Source of the DNA: a bacterium
GTDB taxonomy: Bacteria > Patescibacteriota > UBA1384 > JAGGWG01
NCBI GenBank assembly: GCA_021157605.1
Contig: JAGGWG010000002.1
Coordinates: 1 to 48,888, forward strand
Length of the DNA: 48,888 nt
Direction: 5' to 3'
Shown here: positions 47,137 to 48,888 of the stretch, piece after piece
Layout: every line of letters starts with the position of its first letter
Position numbering within the stretch: the stretch's first letter is position 1
Position numbers and translations under genes: made by a program
Notes under the pieces: generated by a model
Database searches by the model: none
The model's input: the letters and a program-made list of their open reading frames with translations, nothing else
What the model was told of the DNA's origin: nothing

Positions 47137-47210
47137 TACCCCCGGCAGGACTCGAACCTGCAACTTCAGGCTCCGCAAGCCTGCGTTCTAGCCAATTGAA
47201 CTACGGGGGC
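47137..47210 (-). tRNA. tRNA-Arg(GCG)
   Basis: Acceptor GCCCCCG/CGGGGGT, D-arm GTTC/GAAC, anticodon stem CAGGC/GCCTG with loop TTGCGGA, so the anticodon is GCG; T-arm TGCAG? read as GCAGG/CCTGC with TTCGAGT. CCA not encoded. Most bacteria use ACG (edited to ICG) for CGU/CGC, so a G at position 34 is unusual. Confidence 0.88.
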
Positions 47211-47350
47211 AAAATTTAGATGCCAAAAGAGCAATAGCCAACATTAAGCGAATTTTAAAATCTTTCCCTTTTACCTCAGAACTAAATATTACAGAAAAAG
47301 ACCTCATTATCAAGATCAAGAAAGAAACAAACCCAATACAGAAACAATAG
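47192..47350 (+). pseudogene. Possible protein-coding remnant without start
   Basis: On the + strand a frame with protein-like content (AKRAIANIKRILKSFPF, then TSELNITEKDLIIKIKKE) ends with TAG at 47348-47350. It has no ATG, GTG or TTG; a stop lies at 47189-47191 inside the antisense of tRNA-Arg. It may be the 3' end of a gene cut by rearrangement next to the tRNA, or chance. Confidence 0.25.
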
Positions 47351-47798
47351 GCTTTTTAGGCAGATACCGAGATAAAACCTTGTCTACCTTTTCTGATTTA
47401 TTTTTTGGCAACAAAATAGTGATCTCAGGTAAAACTCTAGACACCGTCCTGATAACTAAAACTTTGTCTTTTCCCGCCTTTTCTATAGAGTAAAAAAGTA
47501 TGTCGCCAAAAGAATAAAAGTGCCTGTTGTAAACAATCCCTTTTTTGGTAACCTCCACCTTGTAAATATCAGAAACACGTAAACTAAGCCAAAGATAATA
47601 CAGAGCCATTAACCCTAAAACAACTGCTGCCAAAATATTGTGCAAACCAAAAACAAAAACCGCTGCTACTGCCAAAACTAAAAAAAACCAAAGGCTGTGA
47701 TAACTCCAGCCTCTGTCAGGTAAAGCAGCACGCCAAGAAACAAGTGGCGATAAAACCCTAGCCTTCTTTTTTCTGCTTATCTTTCTTTTTTTCGCCAT
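47316..47798 (-). CDS. Membrane protein of unknown function linked to DUF2304/GT2
   Basis: 160 residues. A strongly basic N-terminus (MAKKRKISRKKKAR), two membrane segments (about 34-52 and 55-72), then a soluble C-terminal domain of beta-strand character (IYKVEVTKKGIVYNRHFYSFGDI, KVLVIRTVSRVLPEITILLPKN), resembling a small PH-like or YcxB-like domain; this is only a fold impression. It overlaps the 3' end of the DUF2304 gene by 41 nt, so it belongs to the GT2-DUF2304 operon and may help the glycosyltransferase at the membrane. Confidence 0.65.
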   Translation of the reverse strand: MAKKRKISRKKKARVLSPLVSWRAALPDRGWSYHSLWFFLVLAVAAVFVFGLHNILAAVVLGLMALYYLWLSLRVSDIYKVEVTKKGIVYNRHFYSFGDILFYSIEKAGKDKVLVIRTVSRVLPEITILLPKNKSEKVDKVLSRYLPKKPIVSVLGLFLS

Positions 47799-48138
47799 CT
47801 CCTCCTTTATTTTCCAAACGATGATTAATTAAAGCAATATGCTTTGCCAACTCAGTTAAATCTGACTCTATAGCAGTAATTTTGACATAAAGGCGAAACA
47901 CAAGATAAAACATAAGAAGAAAAGCAACAAAAAAGGCAATATCCGTGCCCCTTCCTACCCCAACCCAACGGGCAACCTTGTCAGTGTAGTAGGGGTGGCT
48001 GACCACAACTACAACTAACAGCCAAATAAGACTCCAAACCACAAAGTTGAAAGTATCAATTCTTTTCTCGCGGTAGCTGGCAGTTAAGCGAAGTAAAATC
48101 CAGATAGCAAAGACAAGAACTAAAATTTTAAGTATCAT
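47758..48138 (-). CDS. DUF2304 membrane protein
   Basis: 126 residues, three membrane segments (about 2-20, 33-50, 66-88) and a charged helical C-terminus ending in a Lys/Glu/Gly tail. The middle RIDTFNFVVWSLIWLLVVVVVSHP is typical of DUF2304, a family nearly always beside polyprenyl-phosphate glycosyltransferases and thought to assist them or flip the product. Its ATG overlaps the stop of the GT2 gene. Confidence 0.85.
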   Translation of the reverse strand: MILKILVLVFAIWILLRLTASYREKRIDTFNFVVWSLIWLLVVVVVSHPYYTDKVARWVGVGRGTDIAFFVAFLLMFYLVFRLYVKITAIESDLTELAKHIALINHRLENKGGDGEKKKDKQKKEG

Positions 48139-48815
48139 CGCTGAAACTTAATTGCCAAAAGCCGAGCTAAAGTCTTTAAACCATTTTTTAAACTCTGCCC
48201 TTTGGAAAGAGAGTAGGAAGTGTAAACAGTAGAAATTGGTACTTCTTTAAGAGAAAGGTTTAGGCGAGCGATCTCTTTGACGATCTCTGAAGATATCTCC
48301 ATTCGACTGGAATAAAAACGCATTTTTTCTAGAGCTTCACGGCGAAAAGCTCTAAATCCTGATTGCGAATCACTAACCTTTAAACCAAAAAGTAAGTGGG
48401 TCAGCCAATTACTCAGTGCATTTGCCAAGCGACGGAAAAGAGGCATCTTGACTCGATCAATCTTTCTGGTACCTAAAACCACCTCTGCCTCTTTCTTAAG
48501 AATTGGCTTAACCAGCCGCTCTATCTCCTCTGGTTTGTGTTGCAGATCAGCATCTATTGTCACCGCTACTTCTGCTCCTTCGTTAAGAGCAGCAGCAAAT
48601 CCTGTCCGCAGGGCCCCACCTAAACCGCGATTAATAACATGAGAATAGAGTTTTACCGGAAAGTGGGTTGCAATCTCAGCCGTCTTATCTGTAGAGGCGT
48701 CATTAACCACAATAATATTTTTGTATCCTAGACTAAACAATTTCTGAAGAAGCCTACCTATTGTCTTCTCTTCATTAAAAGCAGGGATAACAATAAAAAC
48801 TTTTTCTTTACTCAT
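48135..48815 (-). CDS. Glycosyltransferase family 2, polyprenyl-phosphate type (DPM1-like)
   Basis: 226 residues from ATG 48815 (MSKEKVFIVIPAFNEEKTIGRLLQKL). Nucleotide-sugar motif VVNDASTDKT near 38-47, DXD-type TIDADLQHKPEEI near 89-101, SDSQSGFRAFRREAL near 148-162. It resembles dolichol-/undecaprenyl-phosphate mannosyl or glucosyl transferases, soluble form without C-terminal membrane helices. The reading frame extends 9 codons upstream to a TTG at 48842, less likely. TTGTCT/TAAATT upstream could be the promoter. First of a three-gene operon with DUF2304 and a membrane protein. Confidence 0.9.
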   Translation of the reverse strand: MSKEKVFIVIPAFNEEKTIGRLLQKLFSLGYKNIIVVNDASTDKTAEIATHFPVKLYSHVINRGLGGALRTGFAAALNEGAEVAVTIDADLQHKPEEIERLVKPILKKEAEVVLGTRKIDRVKMPLFRRLANALSNWLTHLLFGLKVSDSQSGFRAFRREALEKMRFYSSRMEISSEIVKEIARLNLSLKEVPISTVYTSYSLSKGQSLKNGLKTLARLLAIKFQR

Positions 48816-48888
48816 ATAAATTTCTTGAATTAAATTTAACAAATAATTATCCGAAAGACAAATAAATTATATAGACAAATATCAGAAA

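Noticed and set aside
1-48888. CRISPR array, prophage or insertion sequence
   Set aside because: No regularly spaced direct repeats, no cas, phage structural or transposase genes were seen.
1-48888. UGA recoding as in Gracilibacteria or SR1
   Set aside because: TGA terminates several complete, normal-length proteins (udk, AI-2E, smpB), and tryptophan positions in conserved motifs use TGG.

Overview
The window looks like a bacterial chromosome fragment from a Patescibacteria (Candidate Phyla Radiation) organism, possibly of the Microgenomates type; that lineage guess is inference and has low confidence. The reasons are the AT-rich, densely packed small genome style, shortened versions of core enzymes (ThrRS without a TGS domain, MiaB without a TRAM domain, a 220-residue RsmI), and typical accessory families of that group (DUF5667-like, DUF3048, VanW, DUF2304, G5/double-psi-barrel protein, K+-dependent-type membrane pyrophosphatase). 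TGA is used as a stop in several genes (for example udk, the AI-2E gene and smpB), so the code is the standard one. By eye the + strand carries more C than G through most of the window whichever strand is coding.

Layout: 1-5.7 kb holds a left-truncated membrane protein, miaB, thrS, a DUF5667-like secreted protein, udk, a zinc-ribbon protein and rplY. 5.7-10.4 kb is an accessory stretch: tmRNA, a highly structured repeat region, a DUF2330-like membrane protein, a frameshifted HTH regulator, a GC-rich hairpin, four intact tRNAs, a short-chain dehydrogenase and a broken tRNA-Glu. 10.4-14.1 kb is rsmI, an NRAMP-type transporter, rsmA and a G5/RlpA-like surface protein. 14.1-25.3 kb is mostly + strand housekeeping: an orphan 61-residue gene with its own promoter and terminator, recG, a comEA-like gene, an AI-2E transporter, smpB, HU, ymdB/rny, a nitroreductase, metG, an EamA transporter and tatD. 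25.3-29.0 kb is a five-gene metal/Fe-S cluster. 29.0-29.4 kb is an intergenic region with a candidate structured non-coding RNA and three DnaA boxes. 29.4-48.8 kb is nearly all minus strand: dnaX, dnaB, a DUF3048 protein, small proteins, three tRNAs, a PfpI-like protein, rplS-yraN-gltX, trpS (+), phosphomannomutase, VanW, pyrophosphatase, and sugar/glycosyltransferase genes.

How the parts relate: the translation rescue pair (tmRNA and SmpB) is complete; RNA and translation upkeep is represented by MiaB, RsmA, RsmI, four aminoacyl-tRNA synthetases, RNase Y and YmdB; replication by DnaX, DnaB and RecG; envelope building by phosphomannomutase, epimerase, GT4, GT2/DUF2304 and VanW. The most unusual system is the cluster at 25.3-29.0 kb: a zinc-ribbon protein, a NifX/NifB-type (PF02579-like) protein, a cation-diffusion-facilitator transporter fused to a second such domain, and two MinD-type ATPases with inserted 2x[4Fe-4S] ferredoxin modules.

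A window-wide signal is the start architecture: many transcription units have a good -10 hexamer 6-9 nt before the start codon, which predicts leaderless mRNAs, while a few small orphan genes instead have long leaders with strong Shine-Dalgarno sequences. I used this spacing to correct several start codons.
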